Assembly: GCA_017469275.1 (NCBI GenBank)
Contig: JAFUGT010000038.1
Coordinates: 1 to 33,188, forward strand
Reading direction: 5' to 3'
DNA length: 33,188 nt
From: Lachnospiraceae bacterium
Lineage (GTDB): Bacteria; Bacillota; Clostridia; Lachnospirales; Lachnospiraceae
In this document: piece after piece, positions 6,897-15,706 of the stretch
Layout of the letters: each line of letters begins with the position of its first letter
Position numbering within the stretch: position 1 is the stretch's first letter
Notes under the pieces: generated by a model
What the model was told of the DNA's origin: nothing
Seen by the model: only the letters and a program-made list of their open reading frames with translations
Databases searched by the model: none
Translations under genes and position numbers: made by a program

Positions 6897-8411
6897 ATGA
6901 TAAAAAAAATCAAACATTCACTTCGATTCAAATTGACTATGTTGCTCATGATCATAATGACATTGACAATATTTGGCTCTATTGGTATCACTTTGTTAAG
7001 TGTCAAAACATATTTTGTAGGTAAACTCAAGAATAGAATGATAAATGCCTATAATGATGTAAATGTTATATTTAGTAATGATCTGGATGCATCAAGTAAG
7101 AGTGAGGCGTTATCAAAGATAGTTGCAAGAGGTGATATCACTATTCTTGTTCTTGATGCCAAAGATGGGATGCAGTATACCAATATCAATGAACAGAGCA
7201 AAATGCTAGAGAGCATGCAGGCACTTGCAGCTTTACTTGAAGGCAAGGACGAGAATGATCTTAGTGAACTTTTTATTAACGGACAAACAGGTTATTATCA
7301 ATTCAATAAAAACTATGATACTAGTATGAATGCGGATTTCTATGATCTTACCGGAGTGTTGGATGATGGCAGCCTGATTGCACTAAGGTCGTCAGGAGCA
7401 AGACTTAATGAAAATGTTAAAATTACTCTTCAACTGTATATGTACGTTGGTGTGTTCGCAATAGTTATCGGGTGTATAGCTATGTTTGTTGCCAGCAGCT
7501 TCTATGTCAGACCAATTCATGAGATGGCGGTGGCGGCAAAGAAAATGTCTCAACTTGATTTTGATACAAGAGTAAGTACCAAACACCAGGATGAGATAGG
7601 CGAATTAGGTGAGAGTATTAACTCTATGTCAAAAGAATTGGAATCGACCATTTCCGAACTTAAGACTGCCAATGTCAGACTGTCTAAGGATATAGAGAAA
7701 AAGAATCAGATTGATGAGATGCGTAAAGAATTTTTGTCACATGTTTCTCATGAATTAAAAACACCAATAGCGCTTATACAGGGATATGCCGAAGGACTTA
7801 AGGAGAATATATTTGATGATCCCGAGAGTAAAGATTTCTACTGTGAAGTCATTATGGATGAAGCTGATAGAATGAATACAATGGTCAAGAAACTGATGGC
7901 TTTAAATGAGTTGGAATTTGGTGTTGATAAGATCAATATGGAAAGGTTTGATCTTATTGAACTTATGAAAAATATTAACCATTCATCAGAAATTCTATTA
8001 CAACCGAATGAACAGCATTTGATATTTAATTATAATGAACCCTTGTACGTCTGGGGCGACGAGTTTATGATAGAAGAAGTTTATACAAATTATCTTACTA
8101 ACGCTATACATCATGCTCCTGATGGTGGGAAAGTAGAGATATTTCTGGAAGAAACCGGGAAAATAGTAAGAGTTAATGTATTTAACGAGGGTAATCCTAT
8201 TCCTGAAGATGAACTTGAAAAAATATGGATAAAGTTCTATAAGGTTGACAAAGCAAGAACCAGAGAATATGGTGGCAGCGGTATCGGATTATCGATTGTT
8301 GCTGCTACAATGAAATTGCATGGCAGAAAATATGGTGCTTATAACAGGAGTGATGGTGTAGTATTCTATTTTGAATTAGAAAAAGAATACAAAAATGTTG
8401 AAGAAACATAA
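6897..8411 (+). CDS. Membrane sensor histidine kinase
   Basis: Partner of the preceding regulator, 504 residues. A first membrane helix (about 13-36), an extracytoplasmic sensor region (about 40-178), a second helix (about 180-203) and a HAMP linker (about 204-255) lead to the dimerisation domain. H285 in SHVSHELKTP is the phospho-accepting histidine. The ATPase domain has the N-box (NYLTNAIHHAPDGG, about 398-411), the F-box-like KIWIKFYKVD and the glycine box GGSGIGLSIV (459-468). The sensor region has no family I can name and no paired cysteines. It starts 6 bases after the regulator stop, with GAGGAA in that gene as ribosome site. Confidence 0.94.
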   Translation: MIKKIKHSLRFKLTMLLMIIMTLTIFGSIGITLLSVKTYFVGKLKNRMINAYNDVNVIFSNDLDASSKSEALSKIVARGDITILVLDAKDGMQYTNINEQSKMLESMQALAALLEGKDENDLSELFINGQTGYYQFNKNYDTSMNADFYDLTGVLDDGSLIALRSSGARLNENVKITLQLYMYVGVFAIVIGCIAMFVASSFYVRPIHEMAVAAKKMSQLDFDTRVSTKHQDEIGELGESINSMSKELESTISELKTANVRLSKDIEKKNQIDEMRKEFLSHVSHELKTPIALIQGYAEGLKENIFDDPESKDFYCEVIMDEADRMNTMVKKLMALNELEFGVDKINMERFDLIELMKNINHSSEILLQPNEQHLIFNYNEPLYVWGDEFMIEEVYTNYLTNAIHHAPDGGKVEIFLEETGKIVRVNVFNEGNPIPEDELEKIWIKFYKVDKARTREYGGSGIGLSIVAATMKLHGRKYGAYNRSDGVVFYFELEKEYKNVEET

Positions 8412-8477
8412 AATTCATGGTAAAATAATATAGGTTTATATTGTAATAATAACTAGAATATGAATAGAGGTATGAAT

Positions 8478-9329
8478 ATGTCAAAGAAGTTAATATCTTT
8501 GATTGTGTTATTAACTGTCAGTGTATTTCTTACAGGCTGCGGTGAGGTAATTGAACTAACTGATACGGAGACCAAACTTATCGCCGAGTATGCCGGAGAG
8601 TTATTATTAAAGTATGATCGGAATTTTGATGATCGTCTTAATGAGGGTGAGAAAATAGCGAAAGAGATGGAAGAGGAAGCAATAGAGAATCCTGAAACTG
8701 CTATCTCAACAGAAAGCACAGAGGCTACCGAAAATACTGAGAATATAACGGAAGAAGCAACGGAAGAGACGACAGAGGGTAGGGAACAGGATGACCAAAG
8801 TGATAATTCTGAGAAGAATAACGGACAGGAGCTTAATAATTTTATAGATGATACAGCTGCATCTAACGATAACGTCTTGGATGACAAAGTTGCGGTCGGC
8901 ACAGAAAGTGACATTGCTAAGATATTAGGTATGGATGGAATATCTATAACCTATAAAGATTATCTGATAACCGATCATTATCCTGCTACAGATGCAGACG
9001 GACAATTCATATATCTTGATGCAAGCGAAGGATATCAGTTACTTGTTTTAAGGTTTAATATTAGTAATACCGCAAGCGAACCTATGAAATTTACAATGCT
9101 TGATGAAGAGGTGGATTACAGAATAGTCTGCAATGGTAAGAATGCAGCGAATCCTATGCTTACTATTTTGATGAATGATTTAGGAACCATGGAAGCTGTT
9201 TTATCACCTGAAGAAAATCAGGAAGGAGTTCTGATTTTCCAGATTTCCGATAGCATGCAGAGCAAACTACAGACAATGGAGTTAAAGGTACAATATAATA
9301 ACGCTGAAAATGTTATTACGATATTATAA
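8478..9329 (+). CDS. Lipoprotein with T/E-rich linker and DUF4352-like domain
   Basis: Predicted lipoprotein of 283 residues. The signal peptide (about 1-20) ends in a lipobox L-T-G-C with the lipidated Cys at 21. A helical, acidic segment follows (about 24-65, IAEYAGELLLKYDRNFDDRL), then a Thr/Glu-rich linker (about 70-105). The C-terminal domain (about 150-283) has the alternating pattern of an immunoglobulin-like DUF4352/telokin-type domain (YLDASEGYQLLVLRFNISN). ATGs at 8460 and 8472 are also in frame. I chose 8478 because AGAGG (8466-8470) lies 7 bases upstream and because it gives a compact signal peptide. It follows the sensor kinase by about 65 bases and may belong to the same transcription unit. 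Role unknown. Confidence 0.8.
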   Translation: MSKKLISLIVLLTVSVFLTGCGEVIELTDTETKLIAEYAGELLLKYDRNFDDRLNEGEKIAKEMEEEAIENPETAISTESTEATENTENITEEATEETTEGREQDDQSDNSEKNNGQELNNFIDDTAASNDNVLDDKVAVGTESDIAKILGMDGISITYKDYLITDHYPATDADGQFIYLDASEGYQLLVLRFNISNTASEPMKFTMLDEEVDYRIVCNGKNAANPMLTILMNDLGTMEAVLSPEENQEGVLIFQISDSMQSKLQTMELKVQYNNAENVITIL

Positions 9330-9348
9330 TTAAGGGGGTTCTATATTT

Positions 9349-10278
9349 ATGGACACAAATATCTTATTGGAGAGTGGAACTAATGAATTAGAGGTACTCG
9401 AATTTACCATTTGTGGTAATCACTATGGTATTAATGTTGCTAAGGTCAGAGAAATTCTTTCCATGACAGACATTACACCAATCCCTAATTCACATCCTTG
9501 TATTGAAGGTATTTTTATGCCGAGAGATACAATAATAACTGTAATCAATCTTGTACGCGCATTGGGATTTGATGAGATAGCAGGGCAGAAGGGGAAGATG
9601 CTCATAGTTACTAATTTCAATAATCTTAACATAGCTTTTGAGGTTGATCAGGTTTTGGGTATTCATCGTGTTTCATGGACTGATATAGTTAAGCCTGATA
9701 ATACGGTCAATGCACCGGGTGCAGGTATTGCAACAGGAATTATTAAGAAGACAGATAATCTTATTATTGTTCTTGATTTTGAACGTATTGTTGAAGAAAT
9801 ATGTCCTGAGACAAGTCTTAAGATGTCAGAGATTGCACAGCTTGGAGAGAGAGAACGTAATAATTCGCCAATTATGTTTGCGGAAGATTCGCCTATGCTT
9901 TCTAAACTTGTTAACGACGCACTTACCAGTGCAGGATATACAAATCTTACAGTTTGTGCGAATGGTGAGGAGTTGTGGGAGAAACTTCAAGAGCTTAAGA
10001 AGAATAATGGTGTGGATTATGGCGTTAAGTGTGTAATTACTGATATCGAGATGCCGCAGATGGATGGTCACAGACTTATAAGACTTATACGTAATGATGA
10101 CGGATTGCAACATCTTCCTATAGTAGTGTTCTCATCTTTAATTAATGAAGAAATGAAGCGAAAGGGTGAGAAGTTAGGAGCGGATGCCCAGATATCTAAG
10201 CCGGAGATTGGCCAATTGGTACAGGTGATTGACGATCTTATTGTTAATGGCAGAAAGCCTGAGGAAGAAGAGATATAA
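9349..10278 (+). CDS. cheV: Chemotaxis coupling protein CheV (CheW + receiver)
   Basis: CheV couples chemoreceptors to CheA and adapts by phosphorylation. The first part (about 12-160) is a CheW domain (EFTICGNHYGINVAKVREIL, with the hydrophobic coupling surface IPNSHPCIEGIF). The second part (about 172-300) is a receiver domain with acidic E-D near 178, the phosphoacceptor D232 in VITDIEMPQMDG, and K200-range features ending in SKPEI. The 309-residue length is typical. A GGGGG-rich site precedes the ATG. It is 19 bases after the lipoprotein gene, so it is probably co-transcribed. No cheA, cheW or receptor gene lies in this window. It implies that the organism is, or was, motile. Confidence 0.92.
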   Translation: MDTNILLESGTNELEVLEFTICGNHYGINVAKVREILSMTDITPIPNSHPCIEGIFMPRDTIITVINLVRALGFDEIAGQKGKMLIVTNFNNLNIAFEVDQVLGIHRVSWTDIVKPDNTVNAPGAGIATGIIKKTDNLIIVLDFERIVEEICPETSLKMSEIAQLGERERNNSPIMFAEDSPMLSKLVNDALTSAGYTNLTVCANGEELWEKLQELKKNNGVDYGVKCVITDIEMPQMDGHRLIRLIRNDDGLQHLPIVVFSSLINEEMKRKGEKLGADAQISKPEIGQLVQVIDDLIVNGRKPEEEEI

Positions 10279-10318
10279 TAATAATACATAATAATATACA
10301 ATAATATACACAAAAATA

Positions 10319-10342
10319 AGGGGCTGCATATGCAGTCCCTTT
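10319..10342. terminator. Bidirectional terminator between cheV and the minus-strand gene
   Basis: Near-perfect palindrome AGGGGCTGCA/TGCAGTCCCT (10319-10328 with 10331-10340, one G-T pair). TTT follows on the plus strand. On the minus strand the stem is followed by TTATTTTTG, a better T-run. It probably ends both convergent transcripts. Confidence 0.75.
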
Positions 10343-10386
10343 AAAGTTATCTGAATGGAATCGCGACAAAATACAAATAAATTATA

Positions 10387-10587
10387 TTAATCTAAAGAGA
10401 ACTCCCCTTTGATATCTTCGTTAAAAACGCAGTAAACCATATTCTCTTCAGGCTTAACGTATAACTGTAAAGAAGAAAGTTCAGAAACTTTCTTTCCGCC
10501 GTCTGTCCATATCTTTTTAGCCTTAGCAACTAAGTCTTTTTCTTCTAATTGTTTTTCCTGATATTCAACATATAATGTAGATTTCAT
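10387..10587 (-). CDS. Small DUF6465-like protein
   Basis: A 66-residue soluble protein on the minus strand. It resembles the short Lachnospiraceae proteins grouped as DUF6465: an N-terminal strand STLYVEYQEKQ, a helix with KAKKIW, and a C-terminal LQLYVKPEENMVYCVFN. The start is ATG at 10587, because AAGGAGG lies 7-8 bases before it on the minus strand; upstream in-frame codons have no such site. It has its own promoter facing away from the large acidic protein gene and ends at the shared terminator. Biological role unknown. The family assignment is from memory and moderately sure. Confidence 0.8.
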   Translation of the reverse strand: MKSTLYVEYQEKQLEEKDLVAKAKKIWTDGGKKVSELSSLQLYVKPEENMVYCVFNEDIKGEFSLD

Positions 10588-10623
10588 ATTATATCCTCCT
10601 TCCGAATTCATTCAGATGTTATT

Positions 10624-10652
10624 ACTATATAATAAATGGTAATAAAATGCAA
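10624..10652 (-). promoter_or_regulatory. Promoter of the DUF6465-like gene
   Basis: On the minus strand TTGCAT (10652-10647), 17-base spacer, TATAGT (10629-10624), about 37 bases before the start codon. Confidence 0.6.
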
Positions 10653-10687
10653 TAGTTAAAATTCTTAATACTATTGCCGGATGTTTC

Positions 10688-10716
10688 TTGTTAAATTTGA
10701 AAAGGTATGATACAAT
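10688..10716 (+). promoter_or_regulatory. Promoter of the 622-residue acidic membrane protein gene
   Basis: TTGTTA (10688-10693), 17-base spacer, TACAAT (10711-10716) with an extended -10 TGA directly before it. It is about 75 bases upstream of the ATG and divergent from the minus-strand promoter. Confidence 0.6.
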
Positions 10717-10790
10717 ACTCTTGTTGTTCTATTTTATTAAATTACATGATGCTTAAAGCGGCATGTATTAATATGAGGTGAAGTTTCTTT

Positions 10791-12659
10791 ATGGATGAGA
10801 ATTATCTTGACAGTCTTTTGAATGAGTTTTCTTTAGACAAAGAGATTGATCATAAAATTGAAGATGAACTTGATGAACAGATTCAATCAGAAAAAGATAG
10901 ATACCAAGAGGAGCAGACTGTATCGAGAGAGGAATCCTTTAACTATGATCTTGAACAGGATGCAGCTTTTGGCATGCCTGAAAATGATATCAGTTTTTCT
11001 GAGGATCAGATTGATGAATTGGATAATCTGGATAATTTAGCAGATATGGATATAGGAGATCTGGATTTTTCGGATATTGATTTCGATGATTTGGATATTA
11101 CTAAGTTAAGTGGAGAAGTTAACGATCCGGATTTTGACGAACTCTTGAAAGATTTTGAAGGAGATTTGACTATTCCCGAATTTTCCGATGACATGCTCTC
11201 TGAGAATAAAGAAGGCAGTGAGAACGATAATGCTGTTGCCGGTTCGAAATCTGATGAACCTCCTTTGCAGGAAGATATATATAATGATTCAGAAGACAAT
11301 GAGATGTCAGATGTTGATGCCTCTGTGAATGCTGATGAGTTAAATCCCCAAAATGAAGTGTTTAACGAAGAAGGGGCAGATGATTCGGTTTCTTCTGATA
11401 ACGATACAGTCAATGATGTGCCGTCTGATGATGCTTCAGGGGATTTGAATGAAGATAATTTTGACGCAGATTCCTTCTTGGACAGTCTTTTAGAGGAAGA
11501 GTCGGTTGAAGATGCTAATCTGGAAGATGTATCCTCTCAAAGTGTTCCTGATGAAGCGCCTGCTGATAATAACGAGCCTAATACCGAACCGGAGGAATCT
11601 TTAGAGAATCTTTTAGATGGTGAAGAGTCAGAAACTTCAGATAATCCATCACAATCAGAAGCATCTGAGAGTGAGGGGGAACAAGGTTCGGAAGATGATC
11701 TTTTTGCAATGCTTGGTATGGAAGAGGGGGGAGAAACAGCTATACAGGATACTGCTGATGACTCGGATGGCAGTGTATTTAACACCCCCGGTGGCTTTGC
11801 TGAGGGTGAGCTTGACATGTCTGCATTAGAAGGATTAGATGATATTCAGGATATATCAGAAAAACCCAAAAAGAAAAAGCGTACTTTAATGGAGATACTT
11901 TTTGGTGAGCCGGACGAGGATGATGAACCTACAGAGGAAGAATTAAAGGCGATAGAAGAAAAGAAAGCTGCCAAGAAGGCTAAGAAAGAAGCTGCCAAAG
12001 AAAAGAAAAAGGAAGCGGCTGATAAGAACAAGGAAGAAAAAAGCAAGAAAGATGCCGATAAGAAACGGGCAAATGACGAGAAAAAGAAAGTCAAAGCAGA
12101 ACTTAAAGCTAAGAGAAAAGCTGAGGAGAAGGCTGAGGCTGCTAATGAGAAAAAACTCAACAAGCCGGTCGTAATATTTATTTTTTCAGTTCTTATAGGA
12201 GGTGTAGGTTTCTTATATCTTTCTTCGGTTGATTTTAACTACAAGCTGGCAATTGAAAATGCTGCCAATTACTTTGCAAATCAGAAGTATCATAAAGCTT
12301 ATGATGAGATAAAAGGAGTTGAAGTCAAAGAGAAAGACCAGCAATTGAAAGACCGTATTTATACTGTAATGTATGTTGAAAGATTGTATGAATCGTATGA
12401 GAATAATATTGAACTTGGCAGGAATAAAAAAGCATTAGATTCATTGCTTCGCGGAGTCAGCAAATATTACGAGTATTACGATGATGCTGTGGAGCTGGAT
12501 ATTGTTAGTGATATTGATTATTCTTTTGCTCAGATACAGAATGCTCTAGAGATTAATTATGGAATTTCCTTAAACAGAGCATTGGAAATTAACGAACTTG
12601 ACGATTACGAATATATGAAAACCGTCAGTGAATATACGGATGATGAATCAGAAATTTGA
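10791..12659 (+). CDS. Acidic, coiled-coil, single-pass membrane protein of unknown function
   Basis: No named family. The 622-residue protein has four parts. The N-terminal 355 residues are extremely acidic (Asp, Glu, Ser, Asn) and probably disordered, beginning with a compact LDSLLNEFSLDKEI motif; similar short LDSLL motifs recur (about residues 230 and 265). Residues 356-456 are a Lys/Glu/Ala-rich, strongly helical segment, likely a charged coiled coil or single helix. One membrane segment follows (about 459-480). The C-terminal 140 residues are helical and Tyr-rich, suggestive of tetratricopeptide-like packing, and would lie outside if the basic segment is cytoplasmic. GAGGTGA precedes the ATG. 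No cysteine pairs or catalytic motifs are visible. It could be a scaffold for cell-pole or envelope assembly, but that is inference. Confidence 0.8.
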   Translation: MDENYLDSLLNEFSLDKEIDHKIEDELDEQIQSEKDRYQEEQTVSREESFNYDLEQDAAFGMPENDISFSEDQIDELDNLDNLADMDIGDLDFSDIDFDDLDITKLSGEVNDPDFDELLKDFEGDLTIPEFSDDMLSENKEGSENDNAVAGSKSDEPPLQEDIYNDSEDNEMSDVDASVNADELNPQNEVFNEEGADDSVSSDNDTVNDVPSDDASGDLNEDNFDADSFLDSLLEEESVEDANLEDVSSQSVPDEAPADNNEPNTEPEESLENLLDGEESETSDNPSQSEASESEGEQGSEDDLFAMLGMEEGGETAIQDTADDSDGSVFNTPGGFAEGELDMSALEGLDDIQDISEKPKKKKRTLMEILFGEPDEDDEPTEEELKAIEEKKAAKKAKKEAAKEKKKEAADKNKEEKSKKDADKKRANDEKKKVKAELKAKRKAEEKAEAANEKKLNKPVVIFIFSVLIGGVGFLYLSSVDFNYKLAIENAANYFANQKYHKAYDEIKGVEVKEKDQQLKDRIYTVMYVERLYESYENNIELGRNKKALDSLLRGVSKYYEYYDDAVELDIVSDIDYSFAQIQNALEINYGISLNRALEINELDDYEYMKTVSEYTDDESEI

Positions 12660-12691
12660 CATTGAATAGAAAGAATTGAGGTTAGTGTTAC

Positions 12692-13321
12692 ATGATTTCA
12701 ATAATAGATTATGATGCAGGTAATATCAAAAGTGTCGAAAAAGCATTACAATCATTAGGAGAAGAAGTTGTCATTACGAAAGACCATGATGAAATTTTGT
12801 CGAGTGAACATGTTATTCTTCCGGGAGTTGGAAGTTTCGGTGATGCTATGAAGAAGCTCGAAGAATACAAATTAATTAATACTGTATATGATGTGGTTGA
12901 TAAAGGGATTCCATTTCTGGGAATCTGTCTTGGTCTTCAATTGTTATATGAAAGCAGTGAAGAATCGCCGGGAGTTTCCGGACTTGGAATATTAAAGGGT
13001 GAAATTTTGCGTATTCCGGCTTCACACGGACTTAAAATTCCACATATGGGATGGAATTCCCTGGTTATCAAAGATAATGCCACATTGTTTAAAGGAATTC
13101 CGGATAATCCATATGTATATTTTGTACATTCATATTATTTGAAGGCTGCAGACGATAAAGAGGTGGCTGCGACTACGGAATATTCGGTTAATATTCATGC
13201 AAGTGTTGAGAAAGACAATATCTTTGCCTGTCAATTTCATCCGGAAAAGAGTAGCTCGGTTGGGCTTTCTATTCTCACTAATTTTATTAATCTGAAAGGA
13301 CTACCGGGGAAGGAGAACTGA
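12692..13321 (+). CDS. hisH: Imidazole glycerol phosphate synthase, glutaminase subunit HisH
   Basis: HisH hydrolyses glutamine and passes ammonia to HisF in histidine biosynthesis. The 209 residues show a class I glutamine amidotransferase: oxyanion region [10 protein letters not shown], nucleophile C79 in [10 protein letters not shown], and catalytic H183 and E185 in CQFHPEKSS. The C-terminal ILTNFI is also typical. A GAGGTT site precedes the ATG. It ends 1 base before hisF and carries the hisF ribosome site (AAGGAG) in its last codons, so the subunits are made together. Other his genes are not in the window. Confidence 0.95.
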   Translation: MISIIDYDAGNIKSVEKALQSLGEEVVITKDHDEILSSEHVILPGVGSFGDAMKKLEEYKLINTVYDVVDKGIPFLGICLGLQLLYESSEESPGVSGLGILKGEILRIPASHGLKIPHMGWNSLVIKDNATLFKGIPDNPYVYFVHSYYLKAADDKEVAATTEYSVNIHASVEKDNIFACQFHPEKSSSVGLSILTNFINLKGLPGKEN

Positions 13322-13322
13322 T

Positions 13323-14084
13323 ATGCATACAAAAAGAATTATTCCCTGTCTGGATGTGACCGGAGGCAGGGTGGTAAAAGGTATTAATTTTGTTAATCTT
13401 AAAGATGCAGGGGATCCTGTTGAGGTAGCAAAAGCATATGATAAGGCCGGAGCTGATGAGTTGGTGTTCCTTGACATTACAGCATCCTCAGATGCAAGAA
13501 ATATTGTTATAGATATGGTAAGAAGAGTTGCCGAGACAGTATTTATTCCATTTACTGTTGGAGGCGGAATAAGGACAGTTGATGATTTTAAGGCAATCTT
13601 ACGGGAAGGTGCTGATAAGATTTCAATTAATTCTGCAGCAATTAATCGCCCGGAACTTATAAGTGAAGCGGCCGACAAGTTCGGAAGCCAATGCGTTGTC
13701 GTTGCTATAGATGCTAAGAGAAGGGCTGATTCTAAAGGTTGGAACGTATATAAGAATGGTGGAAGAATAGATGTTGGGTTAGATGCTGTAGAATGGGCAA
13801 TTAAAGCCTGCGAGATGGGAGCCGGTGAAATTTTACTTACAAGTATGGATTGTGACGGGACTAAAGCGGGTTATGATATTGAACTTACTAAAGCTATAAG
13901 TGAGGCAGTATCTATTCCGGTTATCGCATCAGGAGGAGCCGGAACAAAGGAACATTTCTACGAGGCATTAACTGAAGGTATGGCGGATGCGGCACTTGCA
14001 GCGTCTTTATTTCATTACAAAGAGTTAGAGATTATGGAGCTCAAGAGATATCTTAGGGATAAAGATGTTTCGGTGAGGTTTTGA
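13323..14084 (+). CDS. hisF: Imidazole glycerol phosphate synthase, cyclase subunit HisF
   Basis: HisF uses ammonia from HisH to convert PRFAR to imidazole glycerol phosphate and AICAR, linking histidine and purine synthesis. The 253-residue (beta/alpha)8 barrel has the two catalytic aspartates, D11 (IIPCLDV) and D130 (VAIDAKR), the phosphate-binding loops FTVGGGIR and IASGGAG, and [15 protein letters not shown]. These canonical motifs separate it from the HisF-like proteins of surface-sugar clusters. It starts 1 base after hisH. Confidence 0.96.
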   Translation: MHTKRIIPCLDVTGGRVVKGINFVNLKDAGDPVEVAKAYDKAGADELVFLDITASSDARNIVIDMVRRVAETVFIPFTVGGGIRTVDDFKAILREGADKISINSAAINRPELISEAADKFGSQCVVVAIDAKRRADSKGWNVYKNGGRIDVGLDAVEWAIKACEMGAGEILLTSMDCDGTKAGYDIELTKAISEAVSIPVIASGGAGTKEHFYEALTEGMADAALAASLFHYKELEIMELKRYLRDKDVSVRF

Positions 14085-14188
14085 TATGACATGTACATAT
14101 GCCTTCAGAAAACATTGAATGTAATGCCGGAATGATGATATTAATCATTAATATTAAACGATATTGGTTGATTTTAGGATACAAAAAG

Positions 14189-14623
14189 ATGGAAACAGAA
14201 ATAGTCATAAAAGATAATATAATTACTTTAGATGAGTATCTTCATATAAGGAAGATGGTTGGTTGGAAAACCTTATCGGATACACAGGCGCAAAAAGCAC
14301 TTGATAACAGTATTTATCACCTGGGAGCTTACGAGGATGATAAATTGATCGGAATGGGCAGAATAGTGGGTGACGGAGCTGTTATATGTTATATACAGGA
14401 TCTGATTGTGTTGCCTGAGTACCAGGGGAAGGGCATAGGGTCTAAGATATTAAGCAAACTTATTTCCTATGTTAAGATAATCGGTGAGGAAAACACAGAG
14501 ATGATGTTATGTCTTATGTGCGCAAAAGGAAGAGAACGGTTCTATGAGAAGCATGGTTTCATTGCAAGACCAACGGATTCCTTGGGACCGGGAATGATAC
14601 AATATCTGGAGTTATTAGATTAG
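14189..14623 (+). CDS. GNAT-family N-acetyltransferase
   Basis: Predicted acetyl-CoA-dependent N-acetyltransferase of 144 residues. The acetyl-CoA-binding motif A is clear: DLIVLPEYQGKGIGSKIL, with the Q-G-K-G-I-G loop at about 79-84. The C-terminal AKGRERFYEKHGFIARP is the usual motif B. The N-terminal EEYLHIRKMVGWKTLS-type stretch and GMGRIVGDGAVICYIQD define a common small GNAT subfamily of Firmicutes. An open frame extends upstream to 14099, but only the ATG at 14189 has a ribosome site (AGGA, 14176-14179) and matches the family N-terminus. The substrate cannot be inferred. It follows hisF by about 100 bases without a visible terminator. Confidence 0.9.
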   Translation: METEIVIKDNIITLDEYLHIRKMVGWKTLSDTQAQKALDNSIYHLGAYEDDKLIGMGRIVGDGAVICYIQDLIVLPEYQGKGIGSKILSKLISYVKIIGEENTEMMLCLMCAKGRERFYEKHGFIARPTDSLGPGMIQYLELLD

Positions 14624-14634
14624 GAGATGTATTG

Positions 14635-15369
14635 ATGAGAAGATATGTTTTTTCAAAATTATTAATATGCATTTTGTTTATAAGTCTTGTAAGTTCATTG
14701 ACGGCCTGCGGCAACAGACCTGATTCTAACGGTTCAATGAAATCAGAGGATGGAAGAAAATATGGTGGTCTTATTGAAGCTGAAACGGGTGAAACCGTTC
14801 ATACTGTTTTTTTCGATCTGACAGTGGATTCTGCCAGGAAGTGTTCGACATATCAATTTAATGATGGATTGTATATGGGAGATGAAGGAAAGACATATCT
14901 GGAAGTAACTTTGACGATTACTAATACCTATGATAAGGATCTTCCTATGAGTATAACTGATTTCACACTTGATTATAGCGAAAATAGTAATACTGATGTA
15001 ATTACCGGTTATGGCAAGAGTGAACTTGGCGGTAAGGATTTTATGGATAATATTTTCACTCTTAAGCAGGGGGAGATAATTACAAAGACTATACTTTATA
15101 TAGTGGATGATAGGGCAGAGTATCTTTTATGTTACAAGGAATATTATGAGGATAAATTTACCGGAGATTCCTATGAGATTAAGATGGTGCCTGAAGTGTT
15201 GGAACCGGCAGTTACTACCGAAATGACGACTGAAGAGAATTCTAATGAAGCGAATATGGAAACTGTTACCGAAGAAAGTCAGGAAGAAAATGCTGATACT
15301 GAGGCACAAAATGATGAATCCGGTGAAGGTGAAGCAGAGGGCGCTGATACAGGAATTGATGAAGAGTGA
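14635..15369 (+). CDS. Lipoprotein with DUF4352/DUF5067-like domain and acidic tail
   Basis: Predicted lipoprotein of 244 residues. The signal peptide (about 1-24) ends in L-T-A-C, lipidated Cys at 25. The middle domain (about 45-185) has a beta-rich pattern with YLEVTLTITNTYDKDLPM, close to the DUF4352/DUF5067 immunoglobulin-like lipoprotein domains. The last 50 residues are a Thr/Glu-rich, highly acidic tail. This order is the reverse of the other lipoprotein (8478-9329), where the acidic stretch comes before the domain. A TTG at 14632 is also in frame; ATG 14635 is better placed after AGGAG (14622-14626). It directly follows the GNAT gene. Function unknown. Confidence 0.8.
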   Translation: MRRYVFSKLLICILFISLVSSLTACGNRPDSNGSMKSEDGRKYGGLIEAETGETVHTVFFDLTVDSARKCSTYQFNDGLYMGDEGKTYLEVTLTITNTYDKDLPMSITDFTLDYSENSNTDVITGYGKSELGGKDFMDNIFTLKQGEIITKTILYIVDDRAEYLLCYKEYYEDKFTGDSYEIKMVPEVLEPAVTTEMTTEENSNEANMETVTEESQEENADTEAQNDESGEGEAEGADTGIDEE

Positions 15370-15434
15370 TAATGAAGTTTAGGCAACATTTAACATCATA
15401 GTTCATATATTATAAGAAAAAGAGTATTTGATAT

Positions 15435-15623
15435 ATGAAGAATTATCATCAGCATATACATGTCATCACCAAAGGTGATACATTATATCTTTTGGCGAGA
15501 AAATATGATGTAAAGATAATGGATATTATACGTTTAAATCCTTATATAAATGTATATAATCTGAATATCGGAGAGGAATTACTTATTCCCACTGCATACG
15601 TGAATGAATCTGTTTCAGATTAA
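15435..15623 (+). CDS. Stand-alone LysM domain protein
   Basis: The 62-residue product is essentially one LysM domain (about 7-53): HVITKGDTLYLLARKYDVKIMDIIRLNPYI...LNIGEELLIP. LysM domains bind peptidoglycan or chitin-type glycans. There is no signal peptide or membrane segment, so either it stays in the cytoplasm, leaves by a non-classical route, or has a non-wall role such as in spore assembly. The ribosome site is weak. Similar small LysM proteins are common in Clostridia. Domain identification is sure; location and role are not. Confidence 0.85.
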   Translation: MKNYHQHIHVITKGDTLYLLARKYDVKIMDIIRLNPYINVYNLNIGEELLIPTAYVNESVSD

Positions 15624-15706
15624 AGATAATATTTAGATTTTTTTCAAAGCGTATGAATAATGAAACGTAATGACTAATAATAAATTAACAAAAGGAATGA
15701 TATTAT

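Noticed and set aside
8453..8914. Minus-strand Ser-rich frame opposite the lipoprotein gene
   Set aside because: The complement of Thr/Glu-rich codons gives Ser/Val runs; no ribosome site or recognisable domain.
11006..12163. Minus-strand Ser/Phe-rich frames opposite the acidic protein gene
   Set aside because: Complement of GA-rich codons; composition artefact of the low-complexity gene on the plus strand.
13323..14084. HisF-like protein of surface sugar synthesis instead of histidine synthesis
   Set aside because: IIPCLDV and VAIDAKR are the canonical histidine-pathway motifs, and no sugar genes are nearby.
14099..14188. N-terminal extension of the GNAT gene
   Set aside because: No ribosome site at 14099, and the family begins at the METE start at 14189.
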